From assembly GCF_000576425.1 (NCBI RefSeq), contig NZ_KK069993.1, forward strand, positions 62,001 to 126,000: a DNA stretch of 64,000 bases, given 5' to 3'. Source of the stretch: Brachybacterium phenoliresistens (GTDB lineage Bacteria; Actinomycetota; Actinomycetes; Actinomycetales; Dermabacteraceae). The notes beneath the pieces were generated by a model that was not told where the DNA came from, searched no databases, and saw nothing but the letters and a program-made list of their open reading frames with translations. Below, piece after piece: positions 15,646-25,141 of the stretch. How positions within the stretch are numbered: position 1 is the stretch's first letter; each line of letters begins with the position of its first letter. A program made the translations under genes and the position numbers.

Positions 15646-17292
15646 GTGACCCGACCCAACATCCTGTGGATCAGCACCCACGACATCAACCCGCACCTGG
15701 GCACCTACGCCGGCATCTGGCCGGGAGCCGAGCAGGCCCGCACCCCGCGCCTGGACGCCCTCGCGGCGCAGGGCGCCCGCTACGACCGCGCCTACGCGGC
15801 CGCGCCGGTGTGCGCGCCCTCCCGCTCGGCGATCATGACCGGCTGCCACCCCACCTCCATCGGCACCATGCACATGCGCTCCAACGCCGTGCTGCCCGAC
15901 GAGGTGCGGCTGCTGCCGGAGATCCTGCGCGAGGCCGGGTACTACACGACCAACAACTGGTTCCGCGACTTCCAGACCGAGGCGCCGGGCACCGCCTTCG
16001 ACGACGACTCCCCCGCCGCGCACTGGCGCGGCCGCCCCGAGGGCGCGCCGTTCTTCGCCGCCTTCCACGGGATGATCACCCACGAGTCCCAGGTCCACCT
16101 CGACCCGGAGGCCCTGCGGGAGGCCACGCCGCACGTGGCCGAGGCCGACCGCTGCGACCCCGCCGCCGTGCAGCTGCCCCCGTACCACCCCGACACCCCC
16201 ACGTTCCGCCGCGCCTGGGCGACCTACCTCGACCTCATCGCCGAGATGGACCACCAGGTCGGCGCGATCCTCGACCAGCTCGAGGAGGACGGCCTGGCCG
16301 AGAGCACCATCGTGGTGTTCTGGAGCGACCACGGCGCCGGCTTCCCCGGCCACAAGCGGTGGGCCGGCGAGGCGGGCCTGCGGGTGCCGATGATCATCCG
16401 ATGGCCGGGCCGCCTGGCCCCCGGCCCGGTCACCGAGCCGGTGGGCACCTACGCCCTCGCCCCCACCATGCTGGAGATGTGCGGCCTCGACGTGCCCGCG
16501 TGGATGCAGGCCGCTCCCCTGCTGGACCGCACCGGCGCGCACCGCCCCGCACCGGCGTGCGTGCCCGGGGCCCGCGACCGCATGGACGAGCAGGAGGACA
16601 CCGTGCGCACGGTGCGCGCGGGCCGCTTCCGCTACGTCCGCAACCTGCACCCGGATCGGCCGCCGATGCAGCACTGCCGGTACCCCGATGCGCTGCCCAC
16701 CTGGGCCGAGCTGCGCGAGCTCGCCTTCGCCGAGGCCACCCAGCGCGGGGCCGGCGACGCGCCCGACCGGCTCACCCCCGCCCAGCGCACCCTGGTCGCC
16801 CCGCGCAAGCCCGCCGAGCTGCTCTTCGACTCCGACGCCGATCCGCACGAGATGCACGACCTCGCCGCGGACCCCCGTCACGCCGAGGACCTGCAGCGCC
16901 TGCGCGACCTGCTGGACGCGCACCTGGCCGAGCACGGCGACCTCGGCGCCGGCGAGGAGGCGGAGCTGCTGGAGGCCTGGCGGCCCGGCGGCCGGATCCG
17001 GCAGGTCAGCACCCCGCGGATCGACGCGGACGGCAACCTCGTCTGCGACACCCCGCACGCGCGCGTCGGCTGGACGACCGCCCCGCCGGCGGCCGATCCG
17101 GCCCCGCGGCAGTCCCGGCTGATGGGCATCGCCAGCGCCGGCGCCTGGCAGCTCGCGGCGGCCTACCGGGGGGAGCGGCCCGTCTGGGTGCGGGCCTGGC
17201 GGCCCGGCTACGACCCCAGCGAGATCCTGCAGCTGCCCGATCCCGCAGCGGAGCAGGACGCCGCGCAGCCCGCGCACGCCGCGCAGGCGTGA
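15646..17292 (+). CDS. Sulfatase (formylglycine-dependent, cysteine type)
   Basis: A 548-aa hydrolase of sulfate esters. The maturation motif C-A-P-S-R is at residues 56-60, so Cys56 would be oxidised to formylglycine by a separate enzyme that is not in this window. Metal ligands can be seen at Asp13 (STHDIN) and Asp228-His229 (WSDHGAG). The N-terminus lacks a signal peptide, so the enzyme is probably cytoplasmic and acts on an imported substrate, consistent with the MFS gene 11 nt upstream. I choose the GTG at 15646 because it starts the canonical TRPNILWIS strand and has GAGG upstream. Confidence 0.87.
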   Translation: MTRPNILWISTHDINPHLGTYAGIWPGAEQARTPRLDALAAQGARYDRAYAAAPVCAPSRSAIMTGCHPTSIGTMHMRSNAVLPDEVRLLPEILREAGYYTTNNWFRDFQTEAPGTAFDDDSPAAHWRGRPEGAPFFAAFHGMITHESQVHLDPEALREATPHVAEADRCDPAAVQLPPYHPDTPTFRRAWATYLDLIAEMDHQVGAILDQLEEDGLAESTIVVFWSDHGAGFPGHKRWAGEAGLRVPMIIRWPGRLAPGPVTEPVGTYALAPTMLEMCGLDVPAWMQAAPLLDRTGAHRPAPACVPGARDRMDEQEDTVRTVRAGRFRYVRNLHPDRPPMQHCRYPDALPTWAELRELAFAEATQRGAGDAPDRLTPAQRTLVAPRKPAELLFDSDADPHEMHDLAADPRHAEDLQRLRDLLDAHLAEHGDLGAGEEAELLEAWRPGGRIRQVSTPRIDADGNLVCDTPHARVGWTTAPPAADPAPRQSRLMGIASAGAWQLAAAYRGERPVWVRAWRPGYDPSEILQLPDPAAEQDAAQPAHAAQA

Positions 17293-17344
17293 CGGACCCC
17301 GGGGCCCGGGCCGCCGCGCAGGCGTGACGGGCCCCGGGGCCGGG
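17278..17344 (+). repeat. 35-bp tandem near-duplication over the sulfatase stop
   Basis: A unit starting GCCGCGCAGGCGTGACGG recurs at 17278 and 17313 (period 35) with two or three differences. The first copy encodes the last residues and stop of the sulfatase, and the second lies in the spacer before the methyltransferase. Each contains a GGCCCCGGGGCC-like self-complementary block that may form a terminator hairpin. Confidence 0.6.
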
Positions 17345-17346
17345 GC

Positions 17347-17352
17347 TACGGT
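17347..17352 (+). promoter_or_regulatory. -10 box of a leaderless transcript (methyltransferase)
   Basis: TACGGT ends 6 nt before the ATG at 17359 with no Shine-Dalgarno sequence between them. Confidence 0.55.
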
Positions 17353-17358
17353 GGGGCG

Positions 17359-18030
17359 ATGACCGTCCCGCTGAGCGTCCTGCCCCACCACGAGGTCGTG
17401 ATCGACCACGGGCGGATGACGCCGCTCGGCGCCCGGCTGCTGGACCACGGGATCCGCGCCATGAACCACTGCACCGGCCCCCACAAGGATCACGCCTTCA
17501 CCGGCCTCGCGGCCGGGAACGTGGTGGAGCTGGGCGCCGGCGGCGGCTCCAACCTCGGCTGGCTGCCGCAGGGCACGCGGCTGTACGCCGTCGAGCCGAA
17601 CCGGACGATGCACGATCCCTTGCGCGAGCGCTGCGCCCGGGCCGGGATCGAGGCCGTGGTGCTGCCCGTCTCCGCCGAGGCGCTGCCCCTGCCCGATGCC
17701 TGCGTCGACGAGGTGATCTGCTCGCTGGTGCTGTGCACGGTCCCCGACGCCGAGGCCGCCCTCGCCGAGGTGGTGCGGGTGCTGCGCCCCGGCGGGAGGT
17801 TCCGCTTCGTCGAGCACGTGGCCGCGCCTGCGGGCAGCCTGCGCGGCCGGGTGCAGACGGCGGTGCAGCGGCCGTGGGGCGCACTCGCCGGCGGCTGCGA
17901 CCCCCACCGCGACACGCTCGCCCGGATCGACGCGGCCGGGTTCACGACCGTCCGCGCCCGCCGCGGCCTGCTGCGCCACTCGCCGGTCTGGCCGGTGAAT
18001 ACGGTGGTGTGGGGGCAGGCCGTGCGGTGA
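17359..18030 (+). CDS. Class I SAM-dependent methyltransferase
   Basis: 223 aa with a Rossmann-type methyltransferase core: motif I VVELGAGGGSN (about residues 55-65), motif II acidic end in LYAVEPN, and VLRPGGRFRFVEHV after motif IV. It resembles methyltransferase type 11 / METTL7-like proteins. The substrate is unknown. The transcript is probably leaderless (TACGGT box). It stands between the sulfatase and the Wadjet operon with its own promoter, so no functional link to either is implied. Confidence 0.82.
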   Translation: MTVPLSVLPHHEVVIDHGRMTPLGARLLDHGIRAMNHCTGPHKDHAFTGLAAGNVVELGAGGGSNLGWLPQGTRLYAVEPNRTMHDPLRERCARAGIEAVVLPVSAEALPLPDACVDEVICSLVLCTVPDAEAALAEVVRVLRPGGRFRFVEHVAAPAGSLRGRVQTAVQRPWGALAGGCDPHRDTLARIDAAGFTTVRARRGLLRHSPVWPVNTVVWGQAVR

Positions 18031-18139
18031 GAGCGATCGGGCGCCTGTTCGTCGGTCACTGCCCCTACGCTGGCCGTGTCAGTCGGAATCCCGGAGCGCA
18101 TTCCCATCGGTCCACCCGGACGACGAAGAGAGGCGACCT

Positions 18140-19612
18140 ATGACAGGCCTCAGCCGCGCACTGCAGAACCGCGAGCTCATGGAGGACTCCGGCCCGCTGA
18201 GGCTGCTGCGCACGGAGCACGCGCCGTACACCTTGGGCCTCCTCGCGGAGCACCTCGGCGGGGAGCGGCGCGTCCGGACCGCCGCAGAGCTCTACGACCT
18301 CCTGGACGCCGATCTCGAGGAGCTGCGGCTGCACGGCGTGGACCTTCCGCGCACCGCCCAGCAGTACTGCGCGACCTGGGTCGCGCAGGGGTTCCTCACC
18401 CGCCGAGCCGCCCGGACCGAGCGCACGGAGGAGTTCTCCCTGACCGAGCACGCCCATGCGGCGCTGCGGATCCTGGACCAGGTGCACGCCCCACGAGACG
18501 CCGTGACGCGCTCCCGCCTGGCCCTGCTCACGGACCGACTGCGTGCTCTCGCCCAGGAGACCGATCCGGACACCGCCCGCCGCATCGCTGCGCTCGAGGC
18601 GGAACGGCAGCGCATCGACCAGCTGATCGACTCCATCCGGGAGCGCGGGGCTGAGCCCCTGCCGCAGGCCCAGGCCGTCGAGGCCGCCGAGGAGCTGTAC
18701 TCGCTCGCTCTTGACGTCCCCTCGGACTTCACGCGCGTGCGCGGCGAGCTGGAGCGCCTGCACCGGAAGCTGCGCCTGGACCTCGTCGAGCACGACGGCC
18801 CGCAGGGAGAGATCCTCGACCAGCTGTTCCTGGGCGTGGACGCGATCGAGGACTCCGACGCCGGGCGATCCTTCGCCGCGTTCCACGCCCTGCTCATCGA
18901 CCCCGTGCAGGAGGCGCGCTTCCACGAGGCGGTCGACGCGCTCGCCTCCCGGCCCTTCGCCGCCACCCTGGGCCCTGAGCGCGTGCTGTTCCTGCAGTCC
19001 TACCTCACTCGCCTCCAGCGGGACTCCCACCAGGTCCGACAGGCGATGATCGACCTCTCGCGCTCGCTGCGGGAGTTCGTGCGCTCGCGCCAGTTCGAGG
19101 AGTTCCGGGCGCTGGCCGACCGGCTGCGCCGTCCCCAGCGCCTGGGTCTCGCCATCGCCCCGCACGTGCGCCCGCACACCAGGCTCGGGATGGAGCTGAC
19201 GCTGTCCACCTTCACCCCGCGCTCCGTAGGCCAGTTCCGCCTGCTCTCCCCCGGCGAGTCCACGGCGGCCGACCCCCTGGACCTCGCCCCCACCGCGACG
19301 CTCGACCTGGAGGCGCTGCGCGCCACCATCCGCGAGTCCGAGATCGACCTCGCCGAGCTCGAGGCCGCGGTCGATGCCGTGCTGGCGGAGCAGCCCTCGG
19401 CCACGATCGGCGAGGTGCTCGCCGCGCACCCGGCCACTCAGGGCCTCGCCTCCGTGGTCGGCCTGGTCGTCCTCGCCCAGCGGCACGGCGAGCCCGTTCC
19501 CGAGGAGGGAGCGACCGAGCTCGTCACCTGGCAGACCCGCCACGTCACCAGGGCCGCCCGGCTCCCCACCCTGCGCTTCACCCACCCGCTCCGGGAGAAC
19601 GTCCATGACTGA
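18140..19612 (+). CDS. jetA: Wadjet anti-plasmid system protein JetA (DUF3375)
   Basis: 490 aa, mostly helical and charged, matching DUF3375. JetA is the kleisin-like subunit of the MukBEF-related Wadjet complex, which recognises and helps cleave small circular DNA such as plasmids. The N-terminal region (about 1-100) is a winged-helix-like head (LLAEHLGGERRVRTAAELYDLL), followed by a long coiled-coil stretch. The gene starts the operon. TACGCT at 18066-18071 is a likely -10 box, and AGAGAGG precedes the ATG. Its last 8 nt overlap jetB (ATGACTGA). Confidence 0.93.
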   Translation: MTGLSRALQNRELMEDSGPLRLLRTEHAPYTLGLLAEHLGGERRVRTAAELYDLLDADLEELRLHGVDLPRTAQQYCATWVAQGFLTRRAARTERTEEFSLTEHAHAALRILDQVHAPRDAVTRSRLALLTDRLRALAQETDPDTARRIAALEAERQRIDQLIDSIRERGAEPLPQAQAVEAAEELYSLALDVPSDFTRVRGELERLHRKLRLDLVEHDGPQGEILDQLFLGVDAIEDSDAGRSFAAFHALLIDPVQEARFHEAVDALASRPFAATLGPERVLFLQSYLTRLQRDSHQVRQAMIDLSRSLREFVRSRQFEEFRALADRLRRPQRLGLAIAPHVRPHTRLGMELTLSTFTPRSVGQFRLLSPGESTAADPLDLAPTATLDLEALRATIRESEIDLAELEAAVDAVLAEQPSATIGEVLAAHPATQGLASVVGLVVLAQRHGEPVPEEGATELVTWQTRHVTRAARLPTLRFTHPLRENVHD

Positions 19613-20378
19613 GAACAGCGCCGCGCCAGGCGACGGGACCCTCCCCGACGGCTTCCCTCCGGAAGGACCGGTGACCGATGCCGAAGCGGGCTCGGCCGAC
19701 GGCCGGGTGCAGCTGTGGCCGGGGGACCCCGGCACCCTCCCGCTGGACGTGCGGCGCGTGCTGGTGGCCCTGCTGAAGGGCCCGTACGTGTCCCATCAGA
19801 AGGACCCCCTTCTGTGGTCCGCCCTGCTCGCCCACGAGGGGGTGGTGCGCCGCCGCCTGGGCGACCTGCTGCTGGACCTCGCCATCGACGCCGACGCGGA
19901 GGTCGCCTTCTCCCGCAACCTCGTTCCCGATCCGGACTTCGACTCCCCCGTGCCCAGCGTGCTGCGCACGGCGCCGCTCAGCTTCATCGACTCGGCCCTG
20001 CTGCTGCACCTGCGCCACCTGCTCCTGCAGGGGGCGGCCCGCCAGGAGCGGGTGGTCATCGGCCGCGACGAGATCGACGCGCACATGCAGGCCTACGTCG
20101 CCTCCAGCGGCAACGACGAGGCGCAGTTCCGCAAGCGCCTGGACGCGTCCGTCAAGCGCATGTCTGAGTACTCGATCCTGCTGCGCACCGAGACCGAGGA
20201 CCGCTGGGAGATCTCCTCGATCCTGGCGCTCATCCTCACCGCCGAGGAGATCGGCGGGATCGAGGAGGAGTACGAGCGCCTGCGCGAGGCCGCCGGCCGG
20301 GATCCGGACGACCGCGACGACGCGCCCGATCCGGACCGGACCGAGGGCGAGGACCACGACGAGGAGGAGCTGCGATGA
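19605..20378 (+). CDS. jetB: Wadjet protein JetB (DUF4194)
   Basis: 257 aa, matching DUF4194, the MukE/KITE-like subunit that bridges JetA and the JetC heads. A disordered N-terminus (about 1-45) precedes winged-helix segments (VRRVLVALLKGPYVSH, then VVIGRDEIDAHMQAYV), and a strongly acidic tail ends the protein. It overlaps jetA by 8 nt and jetC by 4 nt, so translation is coupled. Confidence 0.92.
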   Translation: MTENSAAPGDGTLPDGFPPEGPVTDAEAGSADGRVQLWPGDPGTLPLDVRRVLVALLKGPYVSHQKDPLLWSALLAHEGVVRRRLGDLLLDLAIDADAEVAFSRNLVPDPDFDSPVPSVLRTAPLSFIDSALLLHLRHLLLQGAARQERVVIGRDEIDAHMQAYVASSGNDEAQFRKRLDASVKRMSEYSILLRTETEDRWEISSILALILTAEEIGGIEEEYERLREAAGRDPDDRDDAPDPDRTEGEDHDEEELR

Positions 20379-23300
20379 GCCAGCCGGAGTTCGACCTCGA
20401 CCTGCCCGCTCCTGTCACGGGGCCCGAGGCCACGGAGCCGTCCCCGGCCTCGGGCGACGGGGAACGGCCCGTGGCTCACGGACGATCCGCAGCAGCAGTG
20501 TCCGCGGATCCTCTGCGCCCTGGGCAGATGCGCCTGTCCCACGTGCAGCTGCACAACTGGGGCACCTTCCACGGCGGGCACGACCTGCCCGTCCCTCGCG
20601 GCGGCCTGCTGCTCACCGGCGAGTCGGGATCCGGGAAGTCCTCGATCCTGGACGCTCTCAGCGCCGTCCTCATGCGCCCCGGCGAGACCCGCTTCAACGC
20701 CGCGGCGCAGGACGGCCCCGCGGGCGACCGCGACCGCACCCCTATGAGCTATGTGCGCGGCGCGTACCGCAAGCAGGCGGACGACGACACCGGCGAGGTC
20801 ACCTCCGGATACCTGCGTCCCGCCACCACTGTCTCGGGCATCGCCCTGACCTTCGAGGACGGCCGGGACCGCACCGTCACCGCGGTCCGCGTTCTGCACG
20901 TGAGCGGACGCTCGGCCGCCGCTGCGGACCTGCGCACCGCCTTCGTCCTGTTCGACCGCCCGATCGAACTGGCCGACGTGCTGGCCCCCTGCCGCTCCGG
21001 GATCGACCGGCGCAGGCTCAAGCGGACTCTCTCGCCGCTGCTCGCCGAGGAGTCGTACACGAAGTTCGGCGTGCAGCTGCGACGGCTCACCGGGATCGGC
21101 AGCGAAGGGGCCCAGAAGCTGCTGCACCGCACGCAGTCGGCGAAGTCCCTCACGTCGCTGGACGAGCTGCTGCGGGATTTCATGCTCGAGGAACCCGAGA
21201 CGTTCTCCCTGGCCCAGCAGGCCGTCGAGCAGTTCCAGGCCCTGCAGGACGCCCACGCGACCGTCCTGGACGCGCGCACCCAGGTGGACGTGCTGCTGCC
21301 CCAGCGCGAGCACTGGCAGGTGCACCGGCGGGCGAGCGAGGAGCGCGATCGCCTCCAGCAGCTGCTGGACGCCGTCACCCCCTACCAGCACACGGTGCTC
21401 GCCGAGCTCGCCTCCGCCGACCTCGCCTCCCTCCGCGCGAGGGTCAAGGTCGCGACCGTCGACCAGGAGAACGCCGAGACCGCCCGGTCCGATGCCGCGC
21501 AGCGCGAACGGGAGCTGCAGGCCCAGCGGGACGCGCGCGGAGGCGCCGCGCTCCAGCTCATCGACCGCGACCTCGCGGACGCCCGCGCGCAGGCCGAGGG
21601 GATCGCCGCTGCCGTCGAGCGGCTCCGGCCGGTGCTCGAGCGGCTCGGCGCACCGCAGCCCACGGGCCCTGAGGAGCTCGCCGCCGCGCATGCCCTCGCC
21701 GAGCGGGAGCAGGAGAGGATCGCCACGGTCACCGCGGAGCTCGCGCAGGGGGCGCGCCCCCACTACGCCGCCCTCGAGGACGCGGACCAGCGGCGGAAGA
21801 CGGCCGAGAAGGAGATCCTCTCCCTGCGCTCGCGCCGTTCGAACCTGTCTGCTGATCTGGTGGCCGTGCGCGACCAGCTCGCCGAGGCCGCCGGGGAGGC
21901 GCCCGGCTCCCTGCCCTTCGTCGCCGAACTGATGGACGTGCGCGATCCCGCCTGGCAGGGCGCCGTGGAGCGGCTGCTGGGTTCGCTGTCCGTGACCATC
22001 CTCGTCCCGGAGCGGCTGTACGCGCGGGTGTCCCGGTCCGTCGAGGGACGGCACTGGGGCCAGCGGATCGCCTACGAGCGGGTGCGCGAGGCCGCGCGGC
22101 GGGACACCGGAGGGATCCCGCCGGGTGGCGAGCGCACCGTGCTGTCCGTCCTGCAGCTGGCCGACTCCCCGTTCCGCGACTGGCTGCGCGCCCGCATCGG
22201 CCGCAGCTACCCGCACGTGCTGGTCGACGACATCAGCGATCTCCATCGCCACGATCGGGCCCTCACCATCGCTGGTCAGATCAAGAACCGCGACCATCAC
22301 GTCAAGGACGACCGCCACCGGATCGAGGACCGCTCCCGGTGGATCATCGGCACCGACAACTCTGCTCTGCTCGAGCTGCGCCGGCAGCAGCTGCAGGAGG
22401 CGCAGCAGGACATCGGTCGGGCGCAGGCGGCGCTCGCGGGGCTGGAGAAGCAACGGCGCGCGCTGCAGGAGCGGCAGCAGGCGCTCGGTCGCCTGCTCGA
22501 GACCGAATGGGCGGACCTCGACCTCGCCGGCGCGCAGGAGCGCACCCGCGCGCTGGAGGCCCGACGTACCGTCCTGCTCGCCGACGCTGATCTGGAGTCC
22601 CTCGATCGTGCCCTCGCCGAGGCCACCGCGGATCACGCCGAGGCCCGTTCCGGGCACGACGACGCACGGCTGACCCTGCAGACCCTGAAGAGGGAGGCCG
22701 GGCAGGCGCAGGCCGACCTCGAGCGGGCCCGTGCCGAGCTGGAAGGCATCGACCCGGACCCGGAGCTGCGGCAGGAGCTGGACCGTAGGATCCGTGCGCG
22801 CCGCCGCGCCGCCCTGGACCGGGCCGCCCTTCCCGACGCCGTACTGCACCTCGAGCGCGGGATCCGCGAGGACCTCGAGGCGCGGCGCGAGACGATCCGC
22901 AGGGCCGAGTCCGCCCTCGGGACGGCCCGCGGCACCTACCTGCGACGCTGGCCCGACCGATCGGCGAACCTGGTCGACGACATCGACGCCACGGAGGACT
23001 TCCTGCGGATCCTCGCCCAGCTGGAGACCGATCGCCTGCCCGAGTTCGAGCACCGCTTCCGGGATCTGCTGCGCAGCCAGTCGCAGAACAACATCGGCCA
23101 GCTGCGGGCCGTGATCAGCCAGGCCATCCGCGACGTGCACCAGCGTCTGGCGCCCGTCAACCGGTCCCTGGCCGCGACCGCCTTCGACACCGAGCGCCGC
23201 ACCTGGCTGACCCTCGTGGCCCAGCAGAAGCACACCGAGGAGGTGCGGGACTTTCTGACCGCCCTGCTGGAGATCACCCAGGGCGCCTTCGGACAGGGCG

Positions 23301-23812
23301 AGGAGAACATCGATCAGGCGGAGGCCCGGTACGCCCGCATGGACGCCCTGATGCGCCGGCTGGGCAGCGCGGAGGCCGCCGATGTCTCCTGGCGCCGCCG
23401 GGTGCTGGACACCCGGCGGCACGTCGAGTTCGTGGCCCGGGAGCTCGACGAGTCCGGGGAGGTGGTGGACATCTACCGCGGCGCCGGCGGTCGCTCCGGC
23501 GGGCAGCGGCAGCGTCTGGTCACGTTCTGCCTGGCCGCGGCGCTGCGCTACCAGCTGACCGACTCCGCCGATGGGGATCCGCCCTACGGCCTGGTGGTGC
23601 TCGACGAGGCGTTCGGCAACTCCGACATGCATTACACGCGGGCCGGGCTGGAGGTGTTCCGCTCCTTCGGGTTCCAGATGCTGCTGGCCACCCCCCTGAA
23701 GATGCTGCAGACCATCGAGGAGTACGTCGGCGGGGCGGTCGTGGTGGCGAAGGGGACCGACAGCCGGTCCTCTCTGGCGGCTGTCACCTTCACCGCGCAG
23801 GACGCGCGATGA
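20375..23812 (+). CDS. jetC: Wadjet SMC-like ATPase JetC
   Basis: 1145 aa, the MukB-like SMC motor of Wadjet. The Walker A is at residues about 81-89 (TGESGSGKS). Long coiled-coil arms (about 290-470 and 660-900) flank a hinge-like middle. The C-terminal lobe has the ABC signature RSGGQRQRLVTF and Walker B VVLDEAFGNSD. It extrudes DNA loops on plasmids until JetD cuts. The start overlaps jetB (ATGA). Confidence 0.95.
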   Translation: MSQPEFDLDLPAPVTGPEATEPSPASGDGERPVAHGRSAAAVSADPLRPGQMRLSHVQLHNWGTFHGGHDLPVPRGGLLLTGESGSGKSSILDALSAVLMRPGETRFNAAAQDGPAGDRDRTPMSYVRGAYRKQADDDTGEVTSGYLRPATTVSGIALTFEDGRDRTVTAVRVLHVSGRSAAAADLRTAFVLFDRPIELADVLAPCRSGIDRRRLKRTLSPLLAEESYTKFGVQLRRLTGIGSEGAQKLLHRTQSAKSLTSLDELLRDFMLEEPETFSLAQQAVEQFQALQDAHATVLDARTQVDVLLPQREHWQVHRRASEERDRLQQLLDAVTPYQHTVLAELASADLASLRARVKVATVDQENAETARSDAAQRERELQAQRDARGGAALQLIDRDLADARAQAEGIAAAVERLRPVLERLGAPQPTGPEELAAAHALAEREQERIATVTAELAQGARPHYAALEDADQRRKTAEKEILSLRSRRSNLSADLVAVRDQLAEAAGEAPGSLPFVAELMDVRDPAWQGAVERLLGSLSVTILVPERLYARVSRSVEGRHWGQRIAYERVREAARRDTGGIPPGGERTVLSVLQLADSPFRDWLRARIGRSYPHVLVDDISDLHRHDRALTIAGQIKNRDHHVKDDRHRIEDRSRWIIGTDNSALLELRRQQLQEAQQDIGRAQAALAGLEKQRRALQERQQALGRLLETEWADLDLAGAQERTRALEARRTVLLADADLESLDRALAEATADHAEARSGHDDARLTLQTLKREAGQAQADLERARAELEGIDPDPELRQELDRRIRARRRAALDRAALPDAVLHLERGIREDLEARRETIRRAESALGTARGTYLRRWPDRSANLVDDIDATEDFLRILAQLETDRLPEFEHRFRDLLRSQSQNNIGQLRAVISQAIRDVHQRLAPVNRSLAATAFDTERRTWLTLVAQQKHTEEVRDFLTALLEITQGAFGQGEENIDQAEARYARMDALMRRLGSAEAADVSWRRRVLDTRRHVEFVARELDESGEVVDIYRGAGGRSGGQRQRLVTFCLAAALRYQLTDSADGDPPYGLVVLDEAFGNSDMHYTRAGLEVFRSFGFQMLLATPLKMLQTIEEYVGGAVVVAKGTDSRSSLAAVTFTAQDAR

Positions 23813-24990
23813 GAGGCCCCGGGGAGATCCGCGAGCGGCTGCAGCGCGCCTGGTCGCGCAGCACCTCCGCCTGGCTGGCCGATCCGGAGGGGGCATCGGC
23901 CGACGTCCCGCTGCACCCGCCGACCGGGGCCGATGCCCTCTCCGATCCGGCAGCCGTCCATGCGTGGATCACCGGCTGGGCGGACGCCGGGCCGATGGCC
24001 GAGCACGTGGCTTGGGAGGAGCGGCGATGGACGCACCTGGGCGCGCAGCGCGTCCCGGTGCGCTTCCAGGCCCAGGAGGCCGGGCTCCTGTGCCGCCTCG
24101 CCGGGGCCGGCCCTGCCCGCGAGTGGGTGCTGCTCTCCGCGCGATGCCAGGACGCCGTCGCCGCGCTCGCGACGAGCTCCTCCCACGAGCCGTCGGCCCT
24201 GCGGGACAGGACCGCGGCCGCGATCGCCCGCCGCAGGACGCAGTGGCTGCAGATGCCGCCGGTGGACGCCGAGCTGTGCATCCGCGCGGCGGCCTGGCTG
24301 CTCGCGCATCCGGACTCCGGGCTGCGCATCCGCCAGGTGCCGCTGCCCGGCATGCACACGAAGTGGCTGCAGGCCCACCGATCCGCCGTCGAAGGGCTGG
24401 TCGGGGCGGCGAGGACCGACGGGTCCACGGCCCTGGGCCTCCGGCCCTCCCCGGTCTTCCATGATCTCGTGGTGCTCGACCCGGCGCTGCGTGCCGCCGC
24501 TGCGGCGCTCCCCCGCGCCTCGCGCCTGGACGTCCTGGGACTTGGGGAGACGGGCCTGGAACCCTCGGCCGTGATCGTCTGCGAGAACTCCGAGACCGTT
24601 CAGGTGCTGCCGGACCTGCCGGGCGCCGTGGCGGTCAGCGGGGAGGGGTACAACCTCGCCGAGCTGCTCGCCGTCCCCTGGATCCGTGCCGTCCCCGTCC
24701 TGTACTGGGGCGACCTCGATGCGGACGGGCTGCGGATCCTCGACCGGGCGCGTCACCACCACGCCCGTGTGGTCAGCGTGCTCATGAATCGCGAGACCCT
24801 CGAGGCGCACCGGGAGCTGGCGGGGTCGGGCGGCGAGCGCAGCCCGGCCGCGCTCACGCGCCTCACACCCGCGGAGTCCGATCTTCATGTCGAGCTCAGC
24901 GCCACCGGGGAGCGTCTCGAGCAGGAACGGATCGAGCTGGGATACGCCGTCGAGAGGCTGCGCGCGGCCGTGCGGGAGCTCGATGCGTGA
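23809..24990 (+). CDS. jetD: Wadjet nuclease JetD (DUF3322/DUF2220, Toprim)
   Basis: 393 aa, the nuclease of the complex. The N-terminal DUF3322 part mediates dimerisation. The C-terminal DUF2220 Toprim fold has its conserved glutamate in VIVCENSET (about residue 260) and the DxD pair in YWGDLDADG (about 301). The order jetA-B-C-D with all start/stop overlaps identifies type I Wadjet. All catalytic motifs are present, so the system looks functional. Confidence 0.93.
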   Translation: MRGPGEIRERLQRAWSRSTSAWLADPEGASADVPLHPPTGADALSDPAAVHAWITGWADAGPMAEHVAWEERRWTHLGAQRVPVRFQAQEAGLLCRLAGAGPAREWVLLSARCQDAVAALATSSSHEPSALRDRTAAAIARRRTQWLQMPPVDAELCIRAAAWLLAHPDSGLRIRQVPLPGMHTKWLQAHRSAVEGLVGAARTDGSTALGLRPSPVFHDLVVLDPALRAAAAALPRASRLDVLGLGETGLEPSAVIVCENSETVQVLPDLPGAVAVSGEGYNLAELLAVPWIRAVPVLYWGDLDADGLRILDRARHHHARVVSVLMNRETLEAHRELAGSGGERSPAALTRLTPAESDLHVELSATGERLEQERIELGYAVERLRAAVRELDA

Positions 24991-25129
24991 CGGAGCACCA
25001 TCACCCCGGCGAGCGGCCGGTCGCGGCGCCGAGTACCGCGGGAGGTCGGCGGGCCGCTGAGCAGACCACTGGCCAATCGGAGAGGCCCGATCTGCGCGAA
25101 AACCGTGGAATTCGGTGGGCTCCGCATGT

Positions 25130-25135
25130 TAGCGT
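25130..25135 (+). promoter_or_regulatory. -10 box of a leaderless transcript (rloA-like operon)
   Basis: TAGCGT ends 6 nt before the ATG at 25142. The 150-nt spacer from jetD contains no gene, so the RloAB pair has its own promoter. Confidence 0.5.
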
Positions 25136-25141
25136 CGCCCC

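Noticed and set aside
15433-17979. 848-codon minus-strand frame over the sulfatase and methyltransferase
   Set aside because: Shadow frame; the plus-strand genes have catalytic motifs.
20093-23896. Long minus-strand frame antisense to jetC
   Set aside because: No motif and low-complexity composition; jetC on the plus strand has Walker A/B and signature motifs.
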